Under the pieces are notes generated by a model that saw only the letters and a list, made by a program, of their open reading frames with translations, did not search any database and had not been told where the DNA came from. DNA of 64,000 bases from an uncultured Ignavibacteriota bacterium (GTDB lineage: Bacteria > Bacteroidota > Ignavibacteria > Palsa-1295), in the NCBI GenBank assembly GCA_903900335.1, contig CAIUMP010000062.1, forward strand, positions 124,001 to 188,000, given 5' to 3'. The position numbers were made by a program, and so were the translations under genes. Positions 1 through 9,027 of this stretch are shown here, one piece after another (position 1 is the first letter of the stretch; every line of letters starts with the position of its first letter).

Positions 1-2
1 CG

Positions 3-740
3 AATTGGCCCATCATGGCAGCAGTCACTGTCTCTACTGCAGCGATGATCGTCTATGACAACCAGATGTGGGTGCCATTCAAAAAGCTCTACGAGAAATA
101 CCCTACCATAAATACCCTGGCCAATAGGTTTGTTGATATGGGAGATGGGAAATTCCAGTTCGGCGTTGCCGGAGCCTTTGCGGGCTACGGATTGATCGCA
201 AGCGACAAGCGTGCACTGCGAACGGCGTCCCAGGTATGCGAAGTGATTCTCGCAGCAGGCGCTGTCGTGCAATTTCTGAAGCATACAACTGGGCGGGAAA
301 GCCCGATCGTCTCAACCACCCCAACTGGCCGCTGGCAATTCTTTCCAAATCAGATCACCTACGCCAACAATGTTCCGCACTTTGATGCCTTCCCGTCCGG
401 ACATCTTACTACGGCTCTTGCCACACTGACGGTGATCGCGCGTAATTATCCCGAGCAAAGTTGGATAGCTCCCGTCGGCTACGTGGCTTGCACTGGAATT
501 GCCCTCGGGTTGGTCTCAACCAGCATTCACTGGTGGAGCGATTATCCTCTTGCGATCGCACTCGGATACGGATTTGGCTCACTGCTCTCACCGAATCCAA
601 ACGAGGACGTGTCGGTCACAGAACCCGCGAAGAAAAAGGACGTTGGAGCCACTGGACTAAGCAAACTGCTCGACCAGGCAACGCTTGTTCCAATCTATGA
701 GCCGGGCGGAGCCGGGATAGCGATGTCGGTCCGGTTCTAA
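3..740 (+). CDS. PAP2-family membrane phosphatase (5' end beyond window)
   Basis: Phosphatidic acid phosphatase type 2/haloperoxidase superfamily, likely an integral membrane lipid or pyrophosphate phosphatase. Counting from the ATG at 15, all three PAP2 signature blocks are visible: K89-x4-R94 (KHTTGRESP), PSGH at 127-130, and the S-x3-H172-x3-D176 block (SIHWWSDYP). Hydrophobic segments surround them. The reading frame is open to the left edge of the window with no stop (residues NWPI precede the ATG). Homologous N-termini also start with a hydrophobic stretch, so the true start is probably upstream and the gene is partial here. The C-terminal 50 residues are polar and end in VRF, without obvious function. 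Substrate cannot be inferred. Confidence 0.85.
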   Translation, partial: NWPIMAAVTVSTAAMIVYDNQMWVPFKKLYEKYPTINTLANRFVDMGDGKFQFGVAGAFAGYGLIASDKRALRTASQVCEVILAAGAVVQFLKHTTGRESPIVSTTPTGRWQFFPNQITYANNVPHFDAFPSGHLTTALATLTVIARNYPEQSWIAPVGYVACTGIALGLVSTSIHWWSDYPLAIALGYGFGSLLSPNPNEDVSVTEPAKKKDVGATGLSKLLDQATLVPIYEPGGAGIAMSVRF

Positions 741-746
741 CGAGCG

Positions 747-1445
747 CTACTTCGCAAACAGTCGATACCGCGTCGCGCCGTTCTTCGTCACCTTGGAAAT
801 GTGCGCTTTGGACTGCCCATCCGCCTTTAGCTCGGCTAATTGCTCTTCAGCTTCATAGCTGCTGGATGTTTCAAGCACGGGCCTAATTGAAGTAACTGGA
901 GCGGTGTGCTCCTGCTTCCGAACCGCTTTGGTGTGCGGACTGGGTGGAGGAGTTTCGCGGGGGATCTCCACGGCCTCTGGTGGTAACTGGTCGGGGGTTA
1001 CATCCGCTGGCGTCACGGGCGGAGTTGAAGCCTTTGCTGTTTGCTGATTGAGAAGATTCTGGATGGTGTCTATCGGCTTTGATGCAGCTCGTTCAGCGCG
1101 TTGCTCAAAGCAACCCCGACGAAACGAGAATGCAATTCCCAATACGATCAAGAGCACAGTGTACAGTGCTATCATGAATCCGCCGCTTAGGGGCCTGCTT
1201 CGATGCAATTCTTCGTCAAATCCTGCCGCTTTAACACTAGAGACTGCCGAAGGGGGCAGAGCGCTTTCGGGAGCGGTGGCCGTTGGAGTAGAAATTGTCT
1301 CAATCGAATTCGATGGGGCGGGCTTCCGATACTCTTCGTTCGTGCCACGCAAAATGTCCTCGATATCGGATGTGGTCATGCCATACCGAGTCGCGAGGGA
1401 CTGCAACGGGTTCTCCTGGCCGATGGGGTTTGGTTGTTCTGGCAT
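747..1445 (-). CDS. Single-pass membrane protein with SPOR-like C-terminus
   Basis: 232 residues. The N-terminal ~35 residues (NPLQSLATRYGMTTSDIEDIL) resemble a short helix-turn or LysM-like segment. A Ser/Pro/Ala-rich linker follows, then one transmembrane helix at about 101-122, and a Thr/Pro-rich periplasmic stretch with many PP pairs. The last ~35 residues (EEQLAELKADGQSKA...NGATRYRLFAK) look like a shortened SPOR fold, which in other proteins binds denuded peptidoglycan. The topology (cytosolic N-terminus, one helix, proline-rich linker, terminal SPOR-like piece) is that of cell-division or envelope SPOR proteins. The SPOR domain is shorter than usual, so this is an inference. It lies 88 bp downstream of the outer-membrane barrel gene on the same strand and may be co-transcribed. 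Confidence 0.6.
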   Translation of the reverse strand: MPEQPNPIGQENPLQSLATRYGMTTSDIEDILRGTNEEYRKPAPSNSIETISTPTATAPESALPPSAVSSVKAAGFDEELHRSRPLSGGFMIALYTVLLIVLGIAFSFRRGCFEQRAERAASKPIDTIQNLLNQQTAKASTPPVTPADVTPDQLPPEAVEIPRETPPPSPHTKAVRKQEHTAPVTSIRPVLETSSSYEAEEQLAELKADGQSKAHISKVTKNGATRYRLFAK

Positions 1446-1533
1446 GATCAGGGTGCAAAACGGGATAGTCTGCGCTTATAGTTCGAAGGAAAAACTGCCA
1501 CTGGATTGGCACAACCAACCTACAGCCACGCAT

Positions 1534-3567
1534 CTACTCAATACGATACCGCACACTCGCCCAAACTGAGCGTGGATATTCAGGATACCCTGGCCAGAAG
1601 TCGCTTGCGCTTCCAAGAATATTTTCGGTTCTCACGAACAGGTCAACTTGTGGCATCAAGACGATCCGAGCCTCGGCGTTCAGGAGGTTGATTGTTCGAA
1701 CCGTCGAAGATACAGAACGGAATTCGATTGAGGGGAAGATGGAATTCGAGATGGAATTGAAATGATAGGTGAAGTCGGCTTTTATCGTTGGTTCGATAGA
1801 CTCAGGTAAAACGAGGTATTGACTATTGTCATTCTGTCTGTCAACATGCAGTAGTGAAAACGACGCGGTAAGCACATCGTGCGAGAAAGCGTGGAGGCGA
1901 GCAGAGATGGTAGTCGTTAACTGGCGTGAATCGTTGTCCGACACTGCCATAAACGAACGCACAGCACTATCGTTGGCCTGCAGTTGATAGAAGAATGGAT
2001 CATGTGATCTCGTGATGAAACGTCCCTCGATTCGAATGTTGTCTTCCTGAGAGAGAGAGTAATTCACAAACACACCGACATTGGTCTTGTCCATCACGAC
2101 GCTTCGTGGTTCGTAGATCGCGTCTGAAATGTGGAGATCGGTGGTACTCACAAAGGGATTTGTGGCAACGAGGGTGCGCCACGAACTTACATGGACCTCG
2201 GGTTCGTAGTTCGCTCCGAAAGACCATGTCGCATTTAGAGGAACCTGCAATCGGATTAAGGGAAGGAGCTGAACGCTACTCCCTCGAACAGGAGTTTGCC
2301 GATAATGGATGAGATTGTCATTCGCTCCGAGTATGGTCGCACCCAGGAGCCATTCAAGGCTGTCCCCATGGCGATCACCGAAGAGAACATTGATGTTTTC
2401 AGCGCCTATGTCTTGTCCTCCTGCGTCGAAAAGGCTCCCAGTGTGTGAGTACGCCGCTTCTCCAATGAGACGCCACCAGGAATGGTCAGGAGTGTATCGG
2501 AACGATCCATTTACGGTTTGGGAAGACTCGAATTGGGTAAAGGCGGTCTGATTGCTCCACTCATCGTCGGATATGGATGCCTCGTAATGGAGTTGATCGG
2601 TGATGTTGTTGGCATACAGCAGGGAAGCATCGAATTCGGAAACTGTGTGATCGACCAACGGAAGATTAATGTACGGAAATTCTGGGGCGGCGAGCGATTT
2701 ACGAGAATATCCAAGCGCGAACTTGAGATTGCTCGAACGATACGCTTCTATGGCAGGATCGGCCCCAAGTTCCGTGTTAACTGTGGCGGTAGCGTTGAGG
2801 TAGCTGTGAAGCGGCGTGCCGGTGAGATTGCGGTAGTCCAGCATCGCATCGATTGCAGTTCGTTCGCTGATCGTTCGCTCGACCCATCCACTCACCGTCG
2901 GTTGGTATACATTTCCCGCTCCTGCCTCCACAAACGCCTCCATTGGCGTGGGTGAAGCGAGTGGCATTGGGATCGGTGACTGATCGAAGAATGGCAGGTT
3001 CTCCCGCGTTACAGGATTCATGCCGGATAGCAATGTGGTGTCGAATGGGACAGGGGAGAGATCCGTTTCCGTCATGATCGATGGGGGATACTCAAAATGT
3101 ACTTTGCTTCCGAAGCGACTAAGCTCGGGAATCTCCACCATCTCGGAATCAAGCCACTCCTTGTGTGATAGGGAGACAGCCGTGTCCACTATGGCGAGAG
3201 CGGAGTCGGAGTATTCGCGCTCAACGCTGTCGTTCAAGTGTGCACTGGTGAGGTCTGTGCCACGAAGCGTATCGTGATAGATAAGCGTTCGCCCTCGTTG
3301 GGAGCGGCGTAACTCTGCGAGAATGGATGGTGGCAATTGGCGTTTGGCGCTTAACGCAACTGTCGGTGGTGTCTTTCGGACCGAGTCCCGTGGTTTCAGA
3401 TCTTCCGGTTTGGCGATCTCGAACGAGATGATTTGCGATTCAGTATGAGTGACCGAACTCGAGTCCACTTGGCGATTCGGCGCTGTAGATTGAGCCTGGG
3501 CGAATTCCGTGGAGTTGCAACACCAGATGAACGCCACGAGGAGCGAGAGTAAGCAACGTGCATTCAT
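1534..3567 (-). CDS. Outer-membrane beta-barrel protein (TonB-receptor-like)
   Basis: 677 residues. It starts with a Sec signal peptide (hydrophobic core near residues 7-20, cleavage after AQA). About 170 polar residues follow. From about residue 200 onward there are alternating aromatic/polar strands typical of an outer-membrane barrel, ending in the aromatic-rich strand SVWASVRYRIE. No TonB box or plug domain could be recognised with confidence, so the label receptor is tentative. The start codon overlaps the stop of the upstream TPR gene by 4 bp (ATGA), which implies translational coupling. The two products may form one envelope assembly, as TPR lipoprotein/barrel pairs often do. Confidence 0.65.
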   Translation of the reverse strand: MNARCLLSLLVAFIWCCNSTEFAQAQSTAPNRQVDSSSVTHTESQIISFEIAKPEDLKPRDSVRKTPPTVALSAKRQLPPSILAELRRSQRGRTLIYHDTLRGTDLTSAHLNDSVEREYSDSALAIVDTAVSLSHKEWLDSEMVEIPELSRFGSKVHFEYPPSIMTETDLSPVPFDTTLLSGMNPVTRENLPFFDQSPIPMPLASPTPMEAFVEAGAGNVYQPTVSGWVERTISERTAIDAMLDYRNLTGTPLHSYLNATATVNTELGADPAIEAYRSSNLKFALGYSRKSLAAPEFPYINLPLVDHTVSEFDASLLYANNITDQLHYEASISDDEWSNQTAFTQFESSQTVNGSFRYTPDHSWWRLIGEAAYSHTGSLFDAGGQDIGAENINVLFGDRHGDSLEWLLGATILGANDNLIHYRQTPVRGSSVQLLPLIRLQVPLNATWSFGANYEPEVHVSSWRTLVATNPFVSTTDLHISDAIYEPRSVVMDKTNVGVFVNYSLSQEDNIRIEGRFITRSHDPFFYQLQANDSAVRSFMAVSDNDSRQLTTTISARLHAFSHDVLTASFSLLHVDRQNDNSQYLVLPESIEPTIKADFTYHFNSISNSIFPSIEFRSVSSTVRTINLLNAEARIVLMPQVDLFVRTENILGSASDFWPGYPEYPRSVWASVRYRIE

Positions 3568-6500
3568 TCTGCGACCCTCCCTTTGGAGTGCTTCTTCTGC
3601 TTCCTTGGCTGAAGTTCGAGAAGGAGAGAAGTTGCATTGTCTCTCGACTCTGCTGAGAGTCCACGCATTTCTAACAGTTCACGCAGATTTCGAATAGCGT
3701 CGGCTTTCTTACCGAGCCGTGCATTCGCTCGCGCGAGACCGTAGAGGGCTCGGATCGCCGCGTCCGTGGACAGACTCCAGTTCTCCCGCGCCGAGTCAAA
3801 TGCGTCTGCCGCGTGTCTCTCTTCCCCCTGAGCGAGGAAGCTCTCGCCAGCGCGAACCTTCGCGGCCCCGCCCCACACATCCGTTGGATGCGCGAGAGCA
3901 ATTCTGTCAAATTGTGTTCGGGCCTCTTTGTGTCGTCCTTTCGATTCAAGCAATTCACCTGCACGTAGTGCGCCACGTGTACTTATCGTTGCCTCAAGTG
4001 GGTAGTGGGTCGAAAGATCGACGTAGATCGTGATCGCTGAATCAATGCGCTTTGTCTCAGAGAGCATTCCGGCATACTCAAACATTGCTTGGGGTGCGGC
4101 ATCGCTCGAATAGTACTTTGGGTCAAACGCGGCCTGAAAGTCTCTTGCGGCGGAATCTACCATCTTCCTTGCTCTGAACACTCGCGCACGTTCCAGATAT
4201 GCCGATGAAGCAATGTCCATTGTGTCATACGTCGAAACGAAGGATCGAATAGCGGCCAGTGCGGCTGTGGTGTCTTTGGAGAGCAGCATTGCGCGCGTCA
4301 CGCCCAACTCCGCATGCGGACGGTCTGGGCTTGTTGGGTAGTTGGCGAGGAACTGCTGAAAGCTTCGGAGTGCGCTGGGGCCATCACCAACCTGCAATTT
4401 CAATTGGCCAGAGTGGAGAATGATCTCGGAGCGCAAGCTGTGATCGGGATAACGATTGACGAAGCTGTCCGCTATTGCAAGCGCTTCCCCTGAACGCTTT
4501 AATTGAACGAGGGCATCCTGCAAAGCGAAAAGTGCTCGGCCTGCTTCCGTTGAGCGCGGATACTCCTTGATAACGCGCTTGTAATATCCTGTCGCCCCAA
4601 GCAGATCGTCACGCCTTACGCGTTCCTCTCCAGCGATGAAGAGCCCGCGAGCAGATAGAGGAGAGGAGTGATAGAGCGAGACAAGCTTATCAATACTCTG
4701 CTCCGCTGCCTCTGTTTGATTGATGGAGTAGGCCGAAAGTGCCTTATTAAGGTATGCCGCATCCACAACCTCGGCCTTTGAATATTTTGAAGCGACATAT
4801 CCAAAACCATTCATGGCACTTCGGCCACTGTCAAGCCGCATACGCGTAAGCCCAAGCATCATATTCGCGCGCGTCGTGCGATAGTCATTGAAGGCAGGTT
4901 GATCAACTGCTTGATTGTAGATAATGGCAGCTTTGGTGTAATCGCCAATCGCGTAGTAGCAGTCCCCAGCACGGGAGAGGGCATCATAGGAATAGCGCGT
5001 GTTGGAGTCCAGTGCGATCACCTTCTCGAACTCTGGCTCCGCGAGCTTGAATTCGTTGGCTTCAAACAGCGTCCAGGCATAGCCATACTGTGCATCTACC
5101 TTGCGCTCGCTTGTCGGGAAATCCAGGAGCACTTTCCGGAGTGTCACCCGTGCCGAATCATACTGCTTGCTGCGAAAGTAGGATTTGCCCAGCCAGTAGA
5201 GCGCCTCGTCCGTCTTGCCCGTTTCCGGCTTGTTCGAGGTAGCGAGAAACGCATGAAGCTCGCGGGCCGCTTCTGTCCAGTTTCCAAGTGGGATGAGCGA
5301 GAGCCCGCGCTCTAAGTGTGCTGAAGCACGCGAAGCCGTATCTTCCAACGGAAGATTTGCGTAGGAATTAGCGAAGTAGGATTCGGCCTTTTCGTAGAAT
5401 TTCTTTCGATACGAGAGCTCGCCCAGCAATAGCGATGCGTAGGCTCCGCGAATGCTCTGCTCGAAGGCGATGGGCTCTAACAGTTTCAAAGCTTCATAGC
5501 TATGCTGAGCGAATCGAATGAGTGCGAGTTGATACTGTGCCCGATCCGAGTAAAGCATGGATTTATCCAGCGTTGGCTTTAGCAGCACATCGCTGGCCTC
5601 GGTGAGCATTCCAGCGCGCGCCAACGCGATACCGGCGTAGAATCTGGCACGCTCCGGGAAGTCGTTATAGAAGAAAAGCGAGGTGTCCACATCCTGCTTG
5701 GCCAGCACCGAGCGGTCTATGTCGGGAGAGGAGTGGAGGGAAGTAGAATCATTAAGAAACGGATCGAAGAATTTACCCTGCTCGCGAAGTGCGGCAGGGG
5801 ACTGCACCAGCAATCGTTGCCGTCGGATGCTATCATTAACTGCAAGTTGAAGAAATGCACCCGCGGCCACCTCATACTTCGCTTGCTGGAATAGCGACCA
5901 GGCCTCTTCAAAGCGCAGGGCATCAGATTCAAATCGTGCTTGCTCGCGAAGTGACGGGTTGCTGAGCGAAGAATCAGGAATGCGATCCACAAGCGACTCG
6001 CCGACTCTTAGAATTGACGTAGCTTGTTGATACTCCCCAAGTTCACTCAATGCGCTGCCGCGTAGCAATGCGCAATCGCTTGCGGAAAAGAGAGTCAGAA
6101 GTTGAGGGGTGGGATGTGTCCGAGCAGATTGGGAATCTGTTGTACTTGATATATCTGGCTTCTCCACATCGGAGGATCCAGCCAAGATAGACTGGATTAA
6201 TGGAGAGGTGTAATTAACATCTCTAGCTGAAGTGACAACGCGAATGCCGCTGCCCTTCAATAACGAGTCGGCGGCATCCAATGTCTGAAGAACACTCCGA
6301 AACGATTTCATCGAGCGTTGCACGGCCGCACGGCGAATTGTTGCGATCAGCATAAGCGGACTCTCGGGAATCCGTGATACGACCCTGAAAGCAGAGTCTG
6401 CCGAGGCATAGCGTTGCTGGCGTTCGAGGAGTTCGGCGAGCCGGAATTCCGTGAGTGCCCGAAGCTTTTGATCGAACGCTGTCGAGAGCGCTCTGCGATA

Positions 6501-7067
6501 CTGTTCTTCGGCAGGGCTCAGTTCACCGAGGGCGCGAAAGCCTTCTGCGCGCCAAAAGTAGATCTCTGGTTGAACAGGAGCGGAGGCTCCGCTGATACTC
6601 GTTATCGCAGTCAGTCGAGCCAACCCTGCCTTCACATCTGCTCGGCGCAGAGGGGAATGGGCGTAGAACGCCAAAGCAGAAAGAAGCGCGGAGTGCGCCT
6701 TCGTCCGATTACCGGGAGCAGCCTTTGAAAGCGTGCGATCAGTGATCGACTGCACCGCATAGGGACGGCCGCGATAGTATTCGTGCAACGATCGAAAAAG
6801 GTTGAGCGAGAGAAGAGTCTCCTCCCGTCCAAAAACCTGGAGGTATTCTTTCTGCAATTCTTCAAAGGTCCGGGAGCCGAGTCCCTGCAGCGCTTCCTGT
6901 TGATACGTACTGAGGGTATGTTCGATTTTCTCGTCAAACGTAGGCTCGAAGACTGTCGAGCGCTCGCCGGTGGTGTGCTGAGCGTGCGAGCTTACAGAAT
7001 AGAATAGTAGTAGGAAGGTGATACCTAAGACTATTCTCCCGCATCGGCGAGTTGCATCAAGATTCAT
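3564..7067 (-). CDS. Large secreted tetratricopeptide-repeat protein
   Basis: About 1167 residues from the chosen ATG. The frame is open for 33 more codons upstream to 7166, but that start would overlap prfA. The ATG at 7067 instead begins a clear signal peptide (RR n-region, IVLGITFLLLFYSV core, SHAQ cleavage site), so I prefer it. The rest is a near-continuous TPR solenoid: repeated A..Y..A..Y......A motifs such as GELSPAEEQYRRAL, GDYTKAAIIYNQAV, NEFKLAEPEFEKVI and GPSALRSFQQFL. The last part resembles YbgF/CpoB and Bam-D-like TPRs (ARTQFDRIALAHPTDVWGGAAKVRAGESF). The likely role is a periplasmic scaffold. It is coupled by ATGA overlap to the following outer-membrane barrel gene. It ends in a basic tail (RKQKKHSKGRVAE). 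Confidence 0.75.
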   Translation of the reverse strand: MNLDATRRCGRIVLGITFLLLFYSVSSHAQHTTGERSTVFEPTFDEKIEHTLSTYQQEALQGLGSRTFEELQKEYLQVFGREETLLSLNLFRSLHEYYRGRPYAVQSITDRTLSKAAPGNRTKAHSALLSALAFYAHSPLRRADVKAGLARLTAITSISGASAPVQPEIYFWRAEGFRALGELSPAEEQYRRALSTAFDQKLRALTEFRLAELLERQQRYASADSAFRVVSRIPESPLMLIATIRRAAVQRSMKSFRSVLQTLDAADSLLKGSGIRVVTSARDVNYTSPLIQSILAGSSDVEKPDISSTTDSQSARTHPTPQLLTLFSASDCALLRGSALSELGEYQQATSILRVGESLVDRIPDSSLSNPSLREQARFESDALRFEEAWSLFQQAKYEVAAGAFLQLAVNDSIRRQRLLVQSPAALREQGKFFDPFLNDSTSLHSSPDIDRSVLAKQDVDTSLFFYNDFPERARFYAGIALARAGMLTEASDVLLKPTLDKSMLYSDRAQYQLALIRFAQHSYEALKLLEPIAFEQSIRGAYASLLLGELSYRKKFYEKAESYFANSYANLPLEDTASRASAHLERGLSLIPLGNWTEAARELHAFLATSNKPETGKTDEALYWLGKSYFRSKQYDSARVTLRKVLLDFPTSERKVDAQYGYAWTLFEANEFKLAEPEFEKVIALDSNTRYSYDALSRAGDCYYAIGDYTKAAIIYNQAVDQPAFNDYRTTRANMMLGLTRMRLDSGRSAMNGFGYVASKYSKAEVVDAAYLNKALSAYSINQTEAAEQSIDKLVSLYHSSPLSARGLFIAGEERVRRDDLLGATGYYKRVIKEYPRSTEAGRALFALQDALVQLKRSGEALAIADSFVNRYPDHSLRSEIILHSGQLKLQVGDGPSALRSFQQFLANYPTSPDRPHAELGVTRAMLLSKDTTAALAAIRSFVSTYDTMDIASSAYLERARVFRARKMVDSAARDFQAAFDPKYYSSDAAPQAMFEYAGMLSETKRIDSAITIYVDLSTHYPLEATISTRGALRAGELLESKGRHKEARTQFDRIALAHPTDVWGGAAKVRAGESFLAQGEERHAADAFDSARENWSLSTDAAIRALYGLARANARLGKKADAIRNLRELLEMRGLSAESRDNATSLLLELQPRKQKKHSKGRVAE

Positions 7068-7158
7068 TAATAGTGGCGGCTCGAACGTATATGATCGCGT
7101 TGTGACGGGTGAAAGAAGAACGGCACGGAATCGAAAATCAGTCCGAGAAACAATCCGG

Positions 7159-8232
7159 TTAGCCAACGTGGGCCAGTTTCTCCGCGAGATCCGCTATCCT
7201 GAGCGCCTCGATAATGCCGTCCAATTCACCTTCCATCACATCGGAGAGATTATATACTGTAAGATTGATACGGTGATCGGTAAGGCGGTTTTGGGGGAAG
7301 TTATACGTGCGAATCTTCTCAGAGCGATCTCCATGCCCAATAAGGGATTTGCGCTCAGCAGAATACTTCTCATCTGCCTCGCTCCGCGCCTTCTCGTAGA
7401 GCCGCGCGCGCAAGACCTTCATCGCCTTATTCTTATTCTTCAACTGCGAACGCTCTTCCTGGCAGCTCACAACAACGCCCGTCGGGATGTGTGTGAGGCG
7501 AACGGCCGTCTCCACCTTATTCACATTCTGCCCGCCCTTTCCGCCCGAGCGGAAGATATCCGTGCGGATGTCATTGGGGTTGATCACGATGTCAACATCT
7601 TCAACTTCCGGCAATACCGCAACAGTCGCGGCGCTCGTATGAACCCGCCCCTGCGTCTCCGTCTGCGGCACACGCTGCACACGATGAACGCCTGACTCGT
7701 ACTTCATCTTGGCGTACACGTCATCGCCCATGAGCGTGAACGAGACTTCCTTATAGCCACCAATCGAGGCCTCGCTCACCTCGTTCACTTCGACTTTCCA
7801 CCCATGCCGCTCGGCGTAGCGCATATACATGCGGTAAAGATCACCCGCAAACAGCGCGGCCTCATCGCCGCCGGTGCCGGAGCGGATTTCGAGAATGGAA
7901 TTGCGGGAGTCGTTGGGATCGGGTGGAATGAGAAGAATCTTGATTGCCTCCTCCATCTTCGCGGTCTCGGCTTCGAGCGCACGCATTTCTTCTTCGGCCA
8001 TTTCGCGCATATCGGCATCACGCGTGTCGCGCAATACCTCTGCCGCGCCAGCGAGATTTCGCCGCGCCTTGCTATAACTTTGATACGCCTCTTCGATAGG
8101 CTGAAGCTGCCGCTTCTCCTTCGAAATAGTGCGCAGCTTATCCATATCCGAGGAAATAGCCGGGTCTTCCAGATCCCGTTCCATGCCCACGTATTTCAGG
8201 TGAACCTGATAGAGTTTGTCGAGTAAGTCCAT
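7159..8232 (-). CDS. prfA: Peptide chain release factor 1
   Basis: Class I release factor for UAA/UAG stop codons. 357 residues, the normal length. The catalytic GGQ loop is at 233-235 (RSGGKGGQNVNK). The stop-codon discriminator is a PxT tripeptide (P189-Q-T191 within HRVQRVPQTE), which marks RF1 rather than RF2 (SPF). The acidic N-terminal helical domain and the conserved SGTGGDEAALFAGDL segment are intact. The glutamine of GGQ is normally methylated by PrmC; a prmC gene lies in this window at 35999-36859 rather than next to prfA. Start ATG at 8232 has no Shine-Dalgarno. Confidence 0.97.
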   Translation of the reverse strand: MDLLDKLYQVHLKYVGMERDLEDPAISSDMDKLRTISKEKRQLQPIEEAYQSYSKARRNLAGAAEVLRDTRDADMREMAEEEMRALEAETAKMEEAIKILLIPPDPNDSRNSILEIRSGTGGDEAALFAGDLYRMYMRYAERHGWKVEVNEVSEASIGGYKEVSFTLMGDDVYAKMKYESGVHRVQRVPQTETQGRVHTSAATVAVLPEVEDVDIVINPNDIRTDIFRSGGKGGQNVNKVETAVRLTHIPTGVVVSCQEERSQLKNKNKAMKVLRARLYEKARSEADEKYSAERKSLIGHGDRSEKIRTYNFPQNRLTDHRINLTVYNLSDVMEGELDGIIEALRIADLAEKLAHVG

Positions 8233-8286
8233 AGCGGCGGGCGTAAACGCGGGGGGAGGGGAGATTAGTCCCGAAGGTAAGAAAGA

Positions 8287-8940
8287 CTATCGGGGCGATA
8301 TTTCAAGGTCAATATACGAATCCGAACCGGCAATTCCGATGGAATTTGCCCTGGAAGTGATTTGGTGACAGCCTTTATAATCGGAATAATCCATAGAATC
8401 CGACGAGCAACCTACACGGCAACTGGGTAAGTGCGCAACCAACGAACCATCAGACTTCACGGTGAACGGTAGGTCGAAGGCGGTATCGGAAGTCGAAGTC
8501 CACCATTTGTCGAAAATGAAATCCCATCTATCGGATTGCCGGGAATAAGTCGCAGATTTAATCCGAGTTCTGGTTGAATCCAACACGAGTCTAAAACACC
8601 ATGCGATCGAATCGGTATCCGTGTGGAGCTGATCTTGAATAGTCAACGTGTCCTTGATGAATCTGCATGGGATTCCGCGCAAGCTATCAGTCTTCTGAAT
8701 CTCGGTTTGGAAGACGGTATCATGCACAATCGAATAAGCGGGATTGCACCAATCCAGAATAGACTGAGCGTTCTCCACACCGGGGAGACCGTGAACGACC
8801 AATCTCGCAAATCCATAGCGAGTCGTATCGAACGGGCTAATCTGAGGGCTGTTCAGATGGGTGGATTGCGTGCAGGAAGAGAACAACCCAACGAACGCGG
8901 CGAGGATGACCTTAGAAAGAGTGAGAGAGTTGCCTTTCAT
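8287..8940 (-). CDS. Putative lipoprotein, function unknown
   Basis: About 217 residues from the ATG at 8940. The frame continues upstream to 9174, but that would run through the ubiE start on the other strand. From 8940 the protein begins MKGNSLTLSKVILAAFVGLF followed by SSC, a typical lipoprotein signal with lipobox cysteine near residue 23. The mature part is Cys/Thr/Asp-rich, with several cysteines (WCNP, RGIPCRF, SCRVGCSS) that could form disulfides. No family recognised. It is divergent from ubiE, sharing an 87-bp promoter region. Confidence 0.55.
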   Translation of the reverse strand: MKGNSLTLSKVILAAFVGLFSSCTQSTHLNSPQISPFDTTRYGFARLVVHGLPGVENAQSILDWCNPAYSIVHDTVFQTEIQKTDSLRGIPCRFIKDTLTIQDQLHTDTDSIAWCFRLVLDSTRTRIKSATYSRQSDRWDFIFDKWWTSTSDTAFDLPFTVKSDGSLVAHLPSCRVGCSSDSMDYSDYKGCHQITSRANSIGIAGSDSYIDLEISPR

Positions 8941-9009
8941 GCTTTTAACAACACTTCTTGATGGCTTTTGATGCTGGGCAAGGACTAAAGCATGTGCTGT
9001 ACCACTTAG

Positions 9010-9024
9010 CGTCGTATTTTTGCA
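9010..9024 (+). promoter_or_regulatory. Possible TAnnTTTG-type promoter box before ubiE
   Basis: The sequence TATTTTTG lies just upstream of the ATG at 9028 and fits the -7 consensus TAnnTTTG of Bacteroidetes sigma-70. If real, the 5' leader would be almost absent. This is a motif match only. Confidence 0.25.
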
Positions 9025-9027
9025 CCA

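Noticed and set aside
7067-7166. N-terminal extension of the TPR protein
   Set aside because: Would overlap prfA and put 33 basic residues before a good signal peptide.
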